Positions 33,972-43,100 are shown, counted from the first letter of the stretch. The stretch: DNA of 64,000 nt from Muricoccus roseus (GCF_900141905.1 NZ_FQZF01000011.1:101668-165667), one strand, 5' to 3'. The notes: generated by a model not told the origin, from the letters alone. Numbers and translations are program-made.

Positions 33972-35825
33972 TCAGCCGGCCTGCGCCGCCAGCCAGCCCC
34001 GCCATCCGCCATGGGCCGTGATGTCGGGCGCGCCCTCCACCCCCGCGGCTTCGGCGAGAAAGCCCAGGCATGGCCCGGATGCCAGCGCGACGGTGCCGAA
34101 GCCGAGGGGCGCCGGGACCTGGGCGAGGAGGGGACCGATGGCAGCGGCGGGAAGGGCCCAGACCTCGCCCTCGATGGCCGCGCCCGGGGTCGCCGCGCCC
34201 GCCGCCACGCGCATCAGCCCGGGGCGGTTGCCCAGAGCGTGGAGCCGGTAGGCCGGTTCCGTCCGGTCCGTGCGGAGGAAGCGGCCGCCGAGGCCTGTGA
34301 TCTGCCCGTTGAGGGGCAGGCCGGACATATGGGCGCCGATGCAGAAGAGGGCGATCTCGCCCGGTTCGGTACCAGATTCGGTACCAGATTCGGTACCAGA
34401 TTCGGTACCAGATTCGGTACCAGATTCGGTACCAGATTCGGGACCAGATTCGGTACCGGCGGCGGAGATGGGCGCGGGCGTGGCCTCCCCGGTGGCGCCG
34501 AGGGGCAGGCCCGCCGCGTGGTGAAGCGCGGCGGCCACGGCGCAGAGGCGGGCCTCGGCGAAGGCAGGGGCGAGGAGGGTGATGCCGGCAGGGCGCCGGT
34601 CCGCCCGGAAGCCGGAGGGCAGCGCGATGCCGGAGAGGTCCAGCAGGTTCACGAAGTTGGTGTAGGTGCCGTTCCGGCTGTTCGCCGCGATCGGCTCGGC
34701 CGCCACGGCCTCCAGCGTGGGGATGCCGGGCGCGGTGGGAACGGCCAGGAGGTCGAAGCGCGCGAAAAGGGCGCGGGAGAGCAGGCGGGTCTGGGCCGCG
34801 GCGTGGAAGTCCTCAAAGGCGTCCACCGTGCGGCGGTGCAGCCCGCCTTCCAGGATGATGCGGGTGACGGGGTGCAGGGCGTCCGGGTGGTTCTCCACCA
34901 CCTCCCGCAGGGCGGCGGTGCGCTCGGCCACCCAGGCGCCGTCATAGAGGCGGCGGGCCAGGGCGAGGAAGGGCGCGATCGAGACGCGCTCCAGCGTCGC
35001 GCCCAGGGCTTCCAGCCGGGAGAGGGCGGCGGCAAAGAGGGCGGCATCGTCCGGCGTGTCGAAGACGAGATCGACCTCCTCCGGCACGGCCACGCGCAGA
35101 TGCGGCGGCAGGGTGCCGCCCGTGGCGCGCCAGCCCGGCGGGGCGGGGCGCGAATAGGGGTCGTCGGCGTCAGGGCCCGCCATGGCCTCCAGCACCGTGG
35201 CGGCCTGCCCGGCCGTGAGGGCGAAGAGGGAGACGACGTCCAGCGACCGGCAGGCGGGCACGACGCCCCGGCTGGGGACCAGGCCAAGGCTGGGCTTGAG
35301 GCCCACGATGTTCTGGAACCCCGCCGGCACGCGGCCTGAGCCGGCCGTGTCGGTGCCGAGGGAGAAGGCGGCGATGCCGGCCGAGACGGCGCTGGCCGAG
35401 CCGGAGGAGGAGCCGCCGGGCACGCAGTCCGGGGCGATGGCGTTGCGCGGCGTGCCATAGGGGCTGCGGACCCCCACCAACCCCGTGGCGAACTGGTCCA
35501 GGTTCACCTTGCCCAGTAGGACGGCCCCGGCGGCCCGCAGCCGGGCGACGCAGGGGGCGTCCTCGGCCGGGGTATAGGCGTAGTCCGGGCAGGCGGCCGT
35601 GGTGGGCAGGCCGGCGACGTCGATATTGTCCTTCACCACGAAGGGGATGCCGTGCAGGGGGCGGCCCATCGGGCCCTCGGCCTCCAGGCGGTGGGCCTCT
35701 GCCAGCACCGCCTCGGGCGAGACGCGCGTGATGAAGAGGGCCGGGTCGTCCCATGCCTCGATCCGGTCCAGCGCGGCCTGCGCCGCCGCAACCGGGCCCT
35801 CGGCCCGCGCCAGATCCCACAGCAT
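33972..35825 (-). CDS. atzF: Allophanate hydrolase with tandem-repeat linker
   Basis: A 617-residue enzyme that splits allophanate into ammonia and CO2. The N-terminal amidase domain has the lysine in FVVKDNIDVAG and the serines in PGGSSSGSASAVSAG and GTDTAGSGR. The C-terminal allophanate-hydrolase domain begins IALFCIGAHMSGLPLNGQ and ends DITAHGGWRGWLA. Between them an (ESGT)n linker is encoded by a 12-bp tandem repeat. Urea carboxylase, the usual partner, is not adjacent. Divergent from the phospholipase D gene. Confidence 0.93.
   Translation of the reverse strand: MLWDLARAEGPVAAAQAALDRIEAWDDPALFITRVSPEAVLAEAHRLEAEGPMGRPLHGIPFVVKDNIDVAGLPTTAACPDYAYTPAEDAPCVARLRAAGAVLLGKVNLDQFATGLVGVRSPYGTPRNAIAPDCVPGGSSSGSASAVSAGIAAFSLGTDTAGSGRVPAGFQNIVGLKPSLGLVPSRGVVPACRSLDVVSLFALTAGQAATVLEAMAGPDADDPYSRPAPPGWRATGGTLPPHLRVAVPEEVDLVFDTPDDAALFAAALSRLEALGATLERVSIAPFLALARRLYDGAWVAERTAALREVVENHPDALHPVTRIILEGGLHRRTVDAFEDFHAAAQTRLLSRALFARFDLLAVPTAPGIPTLEAVAAEPIAANSRNGTYTNFVNLLDLSGIALPSGFRADRRPAGITLLAPAFAEARLCAVAAALHHAAGLPLGATGEATPAPISAAGTESGPESGTESGTESGTESGTESGTESGTEPGEIALFCIGAHMSGLPLNGQITGLGGRFLRTDRTEPAYRLHALGNRPGLMRVAAGAATPGAAIEGEVWALPAAAIGPLLAQVPAPLGFGTVALASGPCLGFLAEAAGVEGAPDITAHGGWRGWLAAQAG
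34368..34451. repeat. 12-bp tandem repeat inside allophanate hydrolase
   Basis: Seven tandem units of GGTACCAGATTC (the seventh GGGACCAGATTC), with a partial unit after. In the gene it encodes repeated Glu-Ser-Gly-Thr between the two catalytic domains. Since 12 is a multiple of 3, copy-number change alters linker length but not frame. Confidence 0.92.
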
Positions 35826-35972
35826 TCCAGTCCCCCGAACGATTTCGCCCCGATGGTCCGGCCCCGATGGTCAGGCCGGCCCGGGGCGCCCCTCTCCGTG
35901 AAGTTAGCAAGAGGCAGGCCGCGCTTCGTGCAGCGGGCGAACGAAGCTGCTCCTGCTGCGTTAGCGGGAGCG

Positions 35973-38165
35973 ATGCTGACCGAAGCGCCCCCTCGCGCGC
36001 GGCCCCGCACGGCGCCCGAGCGCCCGGCGGCCGCCCCTCCCGCCTCCCTGCTGGCCCCCGGCCGCAATGCCTGGCGCGTGGCGCATGCCCGGCGGGCGGC
36101 GGTGCTGGCCGACGGCGCCACCTATTTCGCCGCGGTGCGCGAGGCGATGCTGAACGCGCGCCAGAGCATCCATGTGCTGGGCTGGGATATCGACAGCCGC
36201 ACCCGCCTCGTCGGCGAGGCGCCGCCGGAGGACGGGCTGCCGGAGGAGCTGGGCGCCTTCCTCGCCGCGCTGGTGGAGCGGCGGCCGGGCCTCTCGGTGA
36301 AGCTGCTGCTCTGGGACTATTCGGTGCTCTACGCGCTGGAGCGCGAGCCGCTGCCCGCGCTGCACCTGCGCTGGAACACGCCGGAGGCCGTGGAGCTGTG
36401 CCTCGACGACCGCACGCCCTTCGGCGCCTCCCACCACCAGAAGGTGGTGGTGGTGGACGGGAAGGTGGCCTTCTCCGGCGGGCTGGACCTGACGATCCGG
36501 CGCTGGGACCGGGGCGCGCATGATCCGCTGGACCCCGCGCGGGTGGACCCGGCGGGCAAGCCCTATCCCCCCTTCCACGACGTGCAGATGCTGGTGGACG
36601 GAGGGGCCGCGGCGGCGCTGGAGGAGTTGGTGCGCGAGCGCTGGAACCGCGCCTGCGAGGAATGCCTGGAACTGCCGGAGCCCATCGAGGCGGAGCACGA
36701 TCCCTGGCCCGCCTCGGTGGAGCCTGAGTTCCGCGAGGCCCGGCTCGGCATCGCGCGCACCATGCCCCGCCAGGGGGCCGAACCCGAGGTGCGGGAGGTG
36801 GAGGCGCTCTATCTCGACATGATCGGGGCGGCGGAGCGCATCCTCTACATCGAGAACCAGTTCCTTACCTGCGGGCGGCTGGCGCGGGCCCTGATCCGGC
36901 GGATGAAGGAGCGGCCTTCGCTGGAGGCGCTGATCGTCGCGCCGAAGACGCATCACACCTGGCTGGAGCACCGCACCATGCTCGCCGGGCGCATCCGCTT
37001 CATGCGGGCCATCCGGCGCGCGGGGCTGGGGGACCGGGTGCGGCTCGTCTTCCCGCATGTGAGCAATGGAGGAGCGGATTCGGAGGTGATGGTGCATTCC
37101 AAGGTGATGGCGGTGGATGACCGCCTCCTGCGCGTCGCCTCCTCCAACCTCTGCAACCGCTCCATGGGCACGGATACGGAATGCGACCTCGTGCTGGAGG
37201 CACGGGATGCGGAGCAGGCCGCGGCCGTGGAGCGCGTGCGCGACCGGCTGATCGCGGAGCATACCGGCGTACCGCCCGCAGCCGTCTCCGCCCGCATCAA
37301 GGCCACCGGGTCCATCCTGCAGGCGGTGGACGGGCTCTCCGCCGGGGGCAAGAGCCTGCGCGACGTGGAGGATGGCGACCAGCCCGCGCGCAGCCTGTTG
37401 CCGGGCATCGAGCGCGCGGCCGATCCGCGCCGGCCGATGGAGACGGGCGAGGCGCTGGCGGACTATCTCGGCCATCCCGACCTCGCGCCGCCCTCGGGCA
37501 AGCCCTGGCCGCTGCTGGCGCGCGCCGCGCTGATGCTGGTGCCGGTGGCGCTTCTGTTCCTGCTTTGGAAGATGACGCCCATCGCCGGCTACATGACGCC
37601 GGAGGCGATGCGGAACGCGCTGACCGCCGGCGGGTCCTGGGGCCCCGCCTTCTCCGTGGGGCTGTTCCTGCTGCTGGGCTTCGTGGCCTTCCCGGTGAAC
37701 GTGCTCATCCTCGGCACGGCGGCCGCCTTCGGCACCTGGCCCGGCCTGGCCTATGCGGCGGTGGGCGCCATGGTCTCGGCCGCGGCCACCTATGGGCTCG
37801 GGCGGAAGCTGGGGCCGAACCTGCTGCGCCGCGTGCTGGGGCCGCGGATCAGCCGGGTGAGCCAGGCGGTGAACCGCAACGGCATCCTGGCGGTCACCAC
37901 CATCCGCCTGCTGCCGGTGGCGCCCTTCACCCTGGTGAACCTGGTGGCGGGCGCGATGCGGATCCGCTTCCTGGACTACATGATCGGCACCGCGCTGGGG
38001 CTGCTGCCCGGGATCGCGCTGCTCTCCCTCGTCGGGGAGGGGTTGTCGCGCATCCTGGAAAACCCGACGCCGCGCAATATCGGGATGCTGGTGCTCGTGC
38101 TCGCCGTCTGGGCCGGCGTCACCTGGGGCCTGCAGACCCTGTTCCGGCGCCTGCGCCGGGAGTAG
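35973..38165 (+). CDS. Phospholipase D-family protein with C-terminal VTT (DedA-like) membrane domain
   Basis: A 730-residue fusion. The first part is a PLD/cardiolipin-synthase-like enzyme with two HKD motifs: HHQKVVVVDGKVAFSGGLD and VHSKVMAVDDRLLRVASSNL. From about residue 510 a VTT/SNARE-associated membrane domain follows (GLFLLLGFVAFPVNVLILG, AAATYGLGRKLG). Probably a membrane phosphatidyltransferase or phospholipase. The downstream EEP-family gene starts 9 bp after its stop, an arrangement resembling the E. coli ybhP-clsB pair. Start at MLTEAPPR with a GGGAG site. Confidence 0.9.
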   Translation: MLTEAPPRARPRTAPERPAAAPPASLLAPGRNAWRVAHARRAAVLADGATYFAAVREAMLNARQSIHVLGWDIDSRTRLVGEAPPEDGLPEELGAFLAALVERRPGLSVKLLLWDYSVLYALEREPLPALHLRWNTPEAVELCLDDRTPFGASHHQKVVVVDGKVAFSGGLDLTIRRWDRGAHDPLDPARVDPAGKPYPPFHDVQMLVDGGAAAALEELVRERWNRACEECLELPEPIEAEHDPWPASVEPEFREARLGIARTMPRQGAEPEVREVEALYLDMIGAAERILYIENQFLTCGRLARALIRRMKERPSLEALIVAPKTHHTWLEHRTMLAGRIRFMRAIRRAGLGDRVRLVFPHVSNGGADSEVMVHSKVMAVDDRLLRVASSNLCNRSMGTDTECDLVLEARDAEQAAAVERVRDRLIAEHTGVPPAAVSARIKATGSILQAVDGLSAGGKSLRDVEDGDQPARSLLPGIERAADPRRPMETGEALADYLGHPDLAPPSGKPWPLLARAALMLVPVALLFLLWKMTPIAGYMTPEAMRNALTAGGSWGPAFSVGLFLLLGFVAFPVNVLILGTAAAFGTWPGLAYAAVGAMVSAAATYGLGRKLGPNLLRRVLGPRISRVSQAVNRNGILAVTTIRLLPVAPFTLVNLVAGAMRIRFLDYMIGTALGLLPGIALLSLVGEGLSRILENPTPRNIGMLVLVLAVWAGVTWGLQTLFRRLRRE

Positions 38166-38174
38166 CCCTCCCGC

Positions 38175-38903
38175 ATGACGGACGCATCCTCGTTCCGGGT
38201 CATGACCTGGAACATCCATGGCGCTGTCTGCCCCTCCGGGCGGCACGACCTGCAGCGGGCCATCGACCTGATCCTGCGGCACGCGCCGGATATCGTGGCC
38301 ATCCAGGAGGTGGAGGGCCGCAGCCGGCCAGGGGTACTGCCCTTCACCGCCCTGCGCGACGCGCTGGGCGGGCACGCGGTGGAGGCGCCGACGCTGCGCG
38401 CCACGGATGGCTGCTACGGCCACATGCTGGTCAGCCGCTGGCCGCTGGAGGAGGCGGCGCTCCACGACATCTCGGTGGCCGGGCGGGAGCCGCGCACCGC
38501 CATCACGGCGCGGGTGGAGACGCCTGGCGGGACGCTCCGGCTGCTGACCGCGCATCTCGGCCTGGGCTGGGGGGAGCGGCGGGCGCAGGCAGCCCGGCTG
38601 GCCGCCATCGCGCGGGCCACGGCGGACCCGCTGCTGGCGATGGGGGACTTCAACGACTGGGAGCCGCATGGCCCGGTGGACCGCGCCTTCCTGGGCACCC
38701 TCCCCTCCCGCACCCGGGCGCGCACCTTCCCCGTCCGGCGCCCGCTCTTCGCGCTGGACCGGATCTACGCCCGCCCGCGTGCTGCCCTGCTGCGGAGCTG
38801 GACGGACAAGGCGGCGCGGGAGGCCTCGGACCATCTGCCGGTGATCGCGGAGGTCGGTTTCGCGGAGGCGGAGGGGCGGGTGACACGGGCCGTGGTGGGA
38901 TAG
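38175..38903 (+). CDS. Endonuclease/exonuclease/phosphatase-family protein
   Basis: A 242-residue DNase-I-fold phosphoesterase. Motifs: FRVMTWNIHGAV, IVAIQEVEG with the catalytic glutamate, LAMGDFNDWEP and the terminal SDHLPVIAEV with the Asp-His pair. Relatives cut nucleic acids or phospholipid/inositol phosphates. Nine bp after the PLD-VTT gene, so a role in phospholipid metabolism is likely. No signal peptide seen. Confidence 0.88.
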   Translation: MTDASSFRVMTWNIHGAVCPSGRHDLQRAIDLILRHAPDIVAIQEVEGRSRPGVLPFTALRDALGGHAVEAPTLRATDGCYGHMLVSRWPLEEAALHDISVAGREPRTAITARVETPGGTLRLLTAHLGLGWGERRAQAARLAAIARATADPLLAMGDFNDWEPHGPVDRAFLGTLPSRTRARTFPVRRPLFALDRIYARPRAALLRSWTDKAAREASDHLPVIAEVGFAEAEGRVTRAVVG

Positions 38904-39061
38904 GCCGCGGGCGGGATCGGCAAGGGCCAGTCCGGGGGGCCGGTTCGGGGGAACGTTTCTGGCCTGCGGAACGTCCAGCAGGGCTCTTCCGACCCCGGGG
39001 GATGCGGCGGAACCCTGGAAGGCTTTCGCCGTTGAGACCCCGCAATGCCAGGGACCAGCTC

Positions 39062-40750
39062 ATGCCCTCCGTCACCCTGAAACCTCTTTCCGAGCAGGTC
39101 GTCGTCATCACCGGCGCCACCTCCGGCATCGGCCTCGCCACCGCGCGGATGGCGGCGCAGCAGGGGGCGGCGGTGGTGATCGCCGCGCGCAACGAGGAGG
39201 CGCTGAACGCCCTCGCGGACGAGATCCGCTCCAAGGGCGGGCGCGCGGAGCCTGTCGTGGCCGATGTCGCCGACATGGCGCAGATGGAGGCCATCAGCGA
39301 GGCCGCCATCCGCGTCTTCGGCGGCTTCGATTCCTGGTGCAACAACGCCGCCGTCGCGATCTATGGCGAGCTGGAGGACGTGCCGCTGGAGGACCAGCGG
39401 CGGCTGTTCGACGTGAACTACTGGGGCGTCGTGCACGGCACGCTCGTCGCGGCGCGCCACCTGAAGGGCAAGGGTGGCGCCATCGTCAACACGGGCAGCG
39501 TGCTGTCCGACCGCGCGATGGCGCTGCAGGGGGCCTATTCCGCCGCGAAGTTCGCCGTGAAGGGCGTCACCGAGAGCTTCCGCACGGAATTCGACGCGGA
39601 GGGCTACCCGATCAGCCTGACGCTGGTGAAACCCGGCCCGATCGACACGCCCTATATGGAGCATGCCCGCAACCTCATGGGGACGCCGGGCACCAGGAAC
39701 CCGCCCCCGAGCTACCACCCGCGCGTGGTGGCGCGCGCCATCCTCTATGCCTGCGAGACGCCGGTGCGCGACCTCGTCGTGGGGGGTGGCGGGTGGATGA
39801 TTCCGGCCCTGGGCCGCCTCGCCCCGAAACTGACGGACCTGATGATGAGCAAGATCGCCAAGCCCAGCCAATCCTCCGACCAGCCCGGCCGCGAGGAGCG
39901 GCGCGACAACCTGTACGAGCCGAAGGAGGACCTGGCCGAGACCTCGTCCCTCTCCGGCCCGCCGCCGCGCCGCACCTCCTTCCTGCTGGAAGCACAGATG
40001 AACCCGCTCGGCCCGGCCGGGCTCATGCTCGGGGCGGCGGCGCTGCTCGCGGGGGCTGCGGTCGGCATGTACACCATGCGCCGGCCGAAGCCGCTGCCGC
40101 AGCGCCTTTCCGACCGCGCCTGGCGGCTCGGGCGCTCCCTGGCGGACGAGGCGCGGCACGGCATCGGCTCGCTGGGGCATGAGGCCGGGCGGATCGCGCA
40201 TCGGGCACGCGGCTATGCGGACCATGCCGAGCGCGAGGCGCGGCCCCTCCTGCGCCGTGCGCGGAAGGAGAGCGAGCGCTTCGCCGACCGCGCGCGCCGC
40301 TACGCCTCCTCCTTCTACGACGACGCGCGCGAGCGCGGCGAAGATCTGTACGAAGGCGCGCGGGACCGCGGCCGTTCCCTCTACCGGGATGCGCGCGGGC
40401 GGGGCGAGGATGCCTATGAGGATGTGCGCGACCAGGGCTGGGGCCTGTTCAAGCGCGCCCGCGCCGACGGCCGCGAGGCCTATGAGGATACGCGGGACCG
40501 CGGCTGGAGCCTGTTCGGGCATGCCCGTGACCGCGGCGAGGACGCGTATGAGGATGCGCGCGACCGGGGCTGGCACCTGTTCAAGCGCGCCCGCGCCGAT
40601 GGGCATGAAGCCTATGAGGATGCGCGGGACCGCGGCTGGAGCCTGTTCGGCCGTGCGCGGCATGAGGCGGAGAAGCGCGGCCGACATGCGGTGCATGAGG
40701 GCGAGAGCCTGCTCGACCGCGTCAACGCCTTCCTGAAGTCGCGCCTCTAG
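39062..40750 (+). CDS. SDR oxidoreductase fused to a membrane anchor and 22-residue amphipathic repeats
   Basis: A 562-residue three-part protein. Residues 1-255 are a classical SDR: VITGATSGIGLATA, a CNNAAVAIYG variant of NNAG, and YSAAK. A disordered linker follows, then a hydrophobic segment (about 319-337, LMLGAAALLAGAAVGMYT). From about residue 350 a charged helical region runs to the end; residues 451-538 hold four 22-residue repeats starting AYED-x-RD-x-GW and containing LF-x-[RH]AR, like apolipoprotein helices. A GGGA ribosome site precedes ATG 39062. The longer upstream open frame is the wrong frame of the PLD/EEP genes. Confidence 0.88.
   Translation: MPSVTLKPLSEQVVVITGATSGIGLATARMAAQQGAAVVIAARNEEALNALADEIRSKGGRAEPVVADVADMAQMEAISEAAIRVFGGFDSWCNNAAVAIYGELEDVPLEDQRRLFDVNYWGVVHGTLVAARHLKGKGGAIVNTGSVLSDRAMALQGAYSAAKFAVKGVTESFRTEFDAEGYPISLTLVKPGPIDTPYMEHARNLMGTPGTRNPPPSYHPRVVARAILYACETPVRDLVVGGGGWMIPALGRLAPKLTDLMMSKIAKPSQSSDQPGREERRDNLYEPKEDLAETSSLSGPPPRRTSFLLEAQMNPLGPAGLMLGAAALLAGAAVGMYTMRRPKPLPQRLSDRAWRLGRSLADEARHGIGSLGHEAGRIAHRARGYADHAEREARPLLRRARKESERFADRARRYASSFYDDARERGEDLYEGARDRGRSLYRDARGRGEDAYEDVRDQGWGLFKRARADGREAYEDTRDRGWSLFGHARDRGEDAYEDARDRGWHLFKRARADGHEAYEDARDRGWSLFGRARHEAEKRGRHAVHEGESLLDRVNAFLKSRL
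40412..40675 (+). repeat. 66-bp tandem repeat in the SDR fusion gene
   Basis: Four in-frame 66-bp units starting at 40412, 40478, 40544 and 40610. Each encodes 22 residues beginning Ala-Tyr-Glu-Asp. Units alternate between a LFKRARADG form (1 and 3) and a LFGxAR form (2 and 4), so the higher-order unit is 132 bp. Confidence 0.88.
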
Positions 40751-40782
40751 GCCCAGCGCGGCGCGCCGGAACGGCTTGGTGG

Positions 40783-40809
40783 AAGGGCCGGGGACATCCC
40801 CCGGCCCTT
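40783..40809. terminator. Bidirectional terminator between SDR fusion and NIPSNAP genes
   Basis: A perfect 11-bp stem AAGGGCCGGGG / CCCCGGCCCTT with a short loop and T on the plus side and AA on the other, placed between two converging genes. Confidence 0.8.
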
Positions 40810-40814
40810 TCCCG

Positions 40815-41156
40815 TTACTTCTGCTGCTGCGCTTCGAGATGCGCCCGGTAGAAGGGCGCCGGCGCGACGATGCGGTTCTCCATCTCCTGCAGCACGCCGA
40901 GCTCGGCGGCCTTGGCGAGATAGGCCTGGAAGGCGGGGTCGGCCGCCATCGCGGCGCGGCGCTGCTCGCGGTCCGCCTGGCTGTCATAGGCCCAGAGATG
41001 GACGACGCGGTTCAGCGGGCCTTCCACCGTGGTGTACCAGCCGAGGCAGCGGCCGAGATACTTCTTCTGAAGCTCCCAGGCCATCGTCTCATAGAGCTTC
41101 ACGAACTCGGCCATGCGGTTGGGCTGGCAGGTGTAGATCCGCAGGTCCACGATCAT
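40815..41156 (-). CDS. NIPSNAP-family protein
   Basis: A 113-residue dimeric alpha-beta barrel protein. It starts MIVDLRIYTCQPNRMAEFVK and contains LGWYTTVEGPLNRVVHLWAY, the NIPSNAP signature. The start at this methionine fits the family and the GGAGACGCC site. Function in bacteria is not established; relatives sit with aromatic-degradation genes. Confidence 0.87.
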   Translation of the reverse strand: MIVDLRIYTCQPNRMAEFVKLYETMAWELQKKYLGRCLGWYTTVEGPLNRVVHLWAYDSQADREQRRAAMAADPAFQAYLAKAAELGVLQEMENRIVAPAPFYRAHLEAQQQK

Positions 41157-41250
41157 CGGCGTCTCCTTGGTCGGCGACGGACCATCGGCGGGCTGATGCA
41201 CCCGCCCCGGTGCGACGGAACTGCTCTTATCCGTCGCAGGGGCTGCCCGT

Positions 41251-41302
41251 GAAGAGCACGGGGGAAGAGCACGGGGGAAGAGCACGGGGGAAGAGCACGG
41301 GG
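41251..41302. repeat. 13-bp tandem repeat in intergenic region
   Basis: Four perfect units of GAAGAGCACGGGG between the NIPSNAP gene start and the 3' end of the nucleotide-sugar dehydrogenase gene. No coding role. Confidence 0.85.
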
Positions 41303-41362
41303 CGGTGTCGTCTTGGCCCAGGCGCCCGCGGCGACACGGCGCTGAAGCGGCCAGCGCTACCC

Positions 41363-42697
41363 TCAGGCCGTCACCACCACCCCGGGCCCCTCGCCTCGCA
41401 ACGCGCCGCGCGTATCCACCACCAGCCGCGCCGCGCGCCGCACCAGCGTCAGGTCCATCCCGGGCTGCGGCGTCACCAGCACCACCGCGTCCTGCGTGGC
41501 CAGCACCTCCTCGTCCAGCAACACGCTCTCCAGCTCCGGCGAGGCCCCATGCAGCCGCCGCGTGGCCGGGAAGCGCGGCACCAGCGGGTCATGATAGGAG
41601 AGCACCGCCCCGCGCTCCTCAAGCAGCCGGAAGATCTCCACCGCCGGGCTCTCCCGCGTATCCGGCACGCCCGGCTTGTAGGCGAGGCCGAGCAGCAGCA
41701 CCCGCGCGCCCCGCAGCGTCACGCCCCGGTCGTCCAGCGCATCCCGTAGCCGCGCGACGGCATAGGCCGGCATCGCGTCGTTCACCCGCCCGGCCAGCTC
41801 CACGAAATCGCTCGGCACGCCCAGTTCCCGTGCCTTCCAGGCGAGGTAGTAGGGATCGACCGGAATGCAGTGCCCGCCCAGCCCCGGCCCGGGGCGGAAG
41901 GGCATGAAGCCGAAGGGCTTGGTGGCGGCCGCGTCGATCACCTCATGCACGTCCAGATGCATGGCATGGGCGATGCGCTTCAGCTCGTTCACCAGCCCGA
42001 TGTTCACGGCGCGGAAGACGTTCTCGTAGCACTTCGCCAGCTCCGCCACCGCCAGCGAGGAAACCGGCACCAGCCCGCCCGCCACGGGGGCATAGAGCGC
42101 CTGCCCCACCGTCAGACAGGCCGGCGTCGCACCGCCCACCAGCTTCGGCACCCGGGCCACCGTGCCCTCCGGATTGCCGGGGTCCTCGCGCTCCGGCGAA
42201 TAGATGGCGAAGGCGTCCACCCCCACGCGCAGCCCGGCCCGCGCCAGCACGGGCAGCACCAGCTCCTCCGTCGTGCCGGGATAGGTCGTGCTCTCCAGCG
42301 CAATCGCCTGGCCCGGCCGCAGATGCGGCGCCAGCGCCGCCAGCGTCTCGCGCACGGCCGAGAGGTCCGGCTCCTTATGCGGCCCGATCGGCGTGGGAAC
42401 GCAGATCACCAGCACATCGCAATCCGCCGCCGCCTCGGCCGAGGCATGGGCGCGCATCCCGCTCTCCGCCACGCGGCGGTCGCCAATCCCATGCACCGGG
42501 CTCCGCCCGGCCCCGATCGCCTCCACCTTCGCGGCATCGATGTCGAAGCCCTCGACCCGAAAGCCCATCTCGGCGAAGCGCAGCGCGAGCGGCAGCCCGG
42601 CATAACCGAGCCCCACCACCCCGATCCGCGCATGCCGCAACGCCAGCCTCGCGATCAGCCCGTCGCGCCAGGTGGCGGGACCATCCGAGCCGTCCAT
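41363..42697 (-). CDS. UDP-N-acetylhexosamine dehydrogenase (nucleotide-sugar dehydrogenase)
   Basis: A 445-residue enzyme of the UDP-glucose/UDP-ManNAc dehydrogenase family, oxidising the C6 alcohol of a nucleotide sugar to the acid. The N-terminal Rossmann motif is IGVVGLGYAGLPLALRFAE, the middle has CVPTPIGPHKEPDLS, and the catalytic cysteine lies in GLGGHCIPVDPYYL. This GGHCIPVDPYYL form fits the WecC/WbpA group, and with the 2-epimerase gene at 47.4-48.5 kb UDP-ManNAc is the likeliest substrate. The start MDGSDGPA lacks a strong ribosome site. Last gene of the polysaccharide cluster. Confidence 0.9.
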   Translation of the reverse strand: MDGSDGPATWRDGLIARLALRHARIGVVGLGYAGLPLALRFAEMGFRVEGFDIDAAKVEAIGAGRSPVHGIGDRRVAESGMRAHASAEAAADCDVLVICVPTPIGPHKEPDLSAVRETLAALAPHLRPGQAIALESTTYPGTTEELVLPVLARAGLRVGVDAFAIYSPEREDPGNPEGTVARVPKLVGGATPACLTVGQALYAPVAGGLVPVSSLAVAELAKCYENVFRAVNIGLVNELKRIAHAMHLDVHEVIDAAATKPFGFMPFRPGPGLGGHCIPVDPYYLAWKARELGVPSDFVELAGRVNDAMPAYAVARLRDALDDRGVTLRGARVLLLGLAYKPGVPDTRESPAVEIFRLLEERGAVLSYHDPLVPRFPATRRLHGASPELESVLLDEEVLATQDAVVLVTPQPGMDLTLVRRAARLVVDTRGALRGEGPGVVVTA

Positions 42698-42857
42698 CGC
42701 GTCAGGCCGCGCCAAGCCGCGGGCAAAGGGCAGGCATGTCGCTCTCCTTTTCGTGAGCGACAAGGAAGCCCATACGAAACGGGGTCGCAAGAGCCTTGTG
42801 CCAGCGCGGTAGAGGTTCTGGGCTGATCAGAGCTTCCTGTTGGAGGGCTCCCCCCCC

Positions 42858-43092
42858 CACCCGCCAAGGGCCTGAGGCCCTTGGAACCCCTTCTGACTGC
42901 CGTGGATACCCTTGATCGAGGGGATCTCTGGTTGAGAGTGCCCTTCCTGCCGTTGCGGTCGCCTCGGGTCGATGACCCGAGGCGCACCGTCAGCCGGACA
43001 ACTCCAACCTGAAGAAAAAGAAGAAGGCGAGGGGGCCGGGGAGAGGAAGAATTCCTTCTTCCTCTCCCCGGGACAAACCAACAGCCCAGAAC
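42858..43092 (+). repeat. Dispersed structured repeat, copy 2
   Basis: Second copy of the element at 23386-23622, same orientation. Hairpins: CCAAGGGCCT-G-AGGCCCTTGG (42864-42884), GCCTCGGGTC-GAT-GACCCGAGGC (42961-42983), and the 16-bp stem 43036-43051 / 43056-43071 with a TTCC loop. Stems are identical to copy 1; spacers differ (for example CCTGAAGAAAAAGAAG replaces the equivalent stretch). It lies between two same-strand genes of the polysaccharide cluster, in a 400-bp gap with no gene. Confidence 0.85.
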
Positions 43093-43100
43093 CGACGAAA

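Noticed and set aside
34368..34451. CRISPR array
   Set aside because: The 12-bp units are contiguous without spacers and lie in frame inside a gene.
37181..39061. A giant upstream extension of the SDR fusion gene
   Set aside because: It overlaps the PLD and EEP genes in another frame and has shadow-like composition; a normal start exists at 39062.
41251..41302. Iterons or regulatory array from the 13-bp repeats
   Set aside because: Only four short units, no replication gene nearby, and position just outside a small gene; more likely a simple slippage repeat.
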